From Deltaproteobacteria bacterium UBA2957 (lineage in GTDB: Bacteria; Myxococcota_A; UBA796), in the NCBI GenBank assembly GCA_002348535.1, contig DEBL01000025.1, positions 1 through 5,601 of the forward strand: a DNA stretch of 5,601 bases. The letters run 5' to 3'. Shown here in pieces: positions 5,421 to 5,601 of the stretch. Made by a program: the position numbers and the translations under genes. Every line of letters begins with the position of its first letter. Position 1 is the stretch's first letter. The notes under the pieces are model-generated. The model saw only the letters and a program-made list of their open reading frames with translations, had not been told where the DNA came from and did not search any database.

Positions 5421-5601
5421 GGTTGAGAAGTACGGTTGCGGAACGGGTCCGCAGTTTCCAGATCACAATCTCCGCCCGGTCATCTCCAGCGACATTGCCC
5501 ACCCAGAGTTTGTGCTCTCCTTGCTCAAACCCAACATCGACCGCCGCCACCGGCTCGTCAGAGTACCCCGATCCGGTCCCCTCGAACACCTCAACCCGCG
5601 T
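5413..5601 (-). CDS. C-terminal fragment with FG-GAP/VCBS-like motif (5' partial)
   Basis: A frame on the minus strand is open from the window edge (5601) to TGA 5415-5413 and encodes 62 residues, beginning TRVEVFEGTG and ending TVLLNRP. It is beta-rich. KLWVGNVAGDDRAEIVIW (32-49) resembles the FG-GAP/VCBS repeat core, in which a G-D-x-x-G-D-x-R-x-D/E-hydrophobic pattern forms a calcium-binding turn in extracellular beta-propellers. If so, this is the last blade of a secreted or surface propeller protein. The start lies outside the window. It runs in the same direction as the 84-aa gene, with a 65-bp gap that holds a stem-loop and the Shine-Dalgarno of that gene. The reading frame is well supported by its regular strand pattern; the family call is tentative. 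Confidence 0.6.
   Translation of the reverse strand, partial: TRVEVFEGTGSGYSDEPVAAVDVGFEQGEHKLWVGNVAGDDRAEIVIWKLRTRSATVLLNRP

Noticed and set aside
1..5601. tRNA, rRNA, CRISPR array, insertion sequence or phage genes
   Set aside because: No regularly spaced repeats, transposase or integrase motifs or RNA-gene signatures were seen on either strand.

Overview
This 5.6-kb window has about 58-60% GC by eye and looks like the chromosome of a Gram-negative bacterium. The best guess is a Myxococcota/Bradymonadota-type 'deltaproteobacterium' or a marine relative. That guess rests on a TolB-like propeller protein carrying a c-type haem motif, a large GT39-like membrane glycosyltransferase, a DUF1244 protein, a Fur-type operator and several orphan exported proteins. 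No taxonomic marker is present, so the assignment is tentative. I see no tRNA, rRNA, CRISPR array, transposase or integrase.

Layout. (1) 1-1170, plus strand: the 3' part of a secreted beta-propeller protein with one CxxCH haem site. (2) 1178-2869, minus strand: a multi-membrane-span glycosyltransferase of the ArnT/PMT type, convergent with the first gene. (3) 2927-3372, minus strand: a DUF1244 gene (start 3247) preceded by a 40-codon ORF (3372-3250). The small ORF has its own Shine-Dalgarno, and its stop codon lies inside the ribosome binding site of DUF1244. (4) 3373-3536: an AT-rich intergenic region with a 9-bp tandem repeat and a near-perfect 29-bp palindrome (3489-3517) matching the Fur box at 15 of 19 positions. 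(5) 3537-3998, plus strand: an unrecognised 153-aa protein whose start lies just downstream of the Fur box. (6) 4092-5099, plus strand: an unrecognised 335-aa protein with one N-terminal membrane anchor. (7) 5093-5347, minus strand: an 84-aa biotinyl/lipoyl-like domain in which the acceptor lysine is replaced by glutamine. (8) 5413-5601, minus strand: the C-terminal end of a protein with an FG-GAP-like motif, running off the window.

How the parts fit. The clearest regulatory unit is the Fur-box region: the 153-aa gene is predicted to be iron-repressed, because the operator covers its likely promoter. The divergent small ORF-DUF1244 pair (and perhaps the glycosyltransferase behind it) may share this control, but I found no convincing minus-strand promoter. 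The small ORF-DUF1244 arrangement suggests translational coupling. No single pathway joins all the genes. The points most worth following up are the Fur-controlled unknown gene, the hidden small ORF and the lysine-less biotinyl domain.
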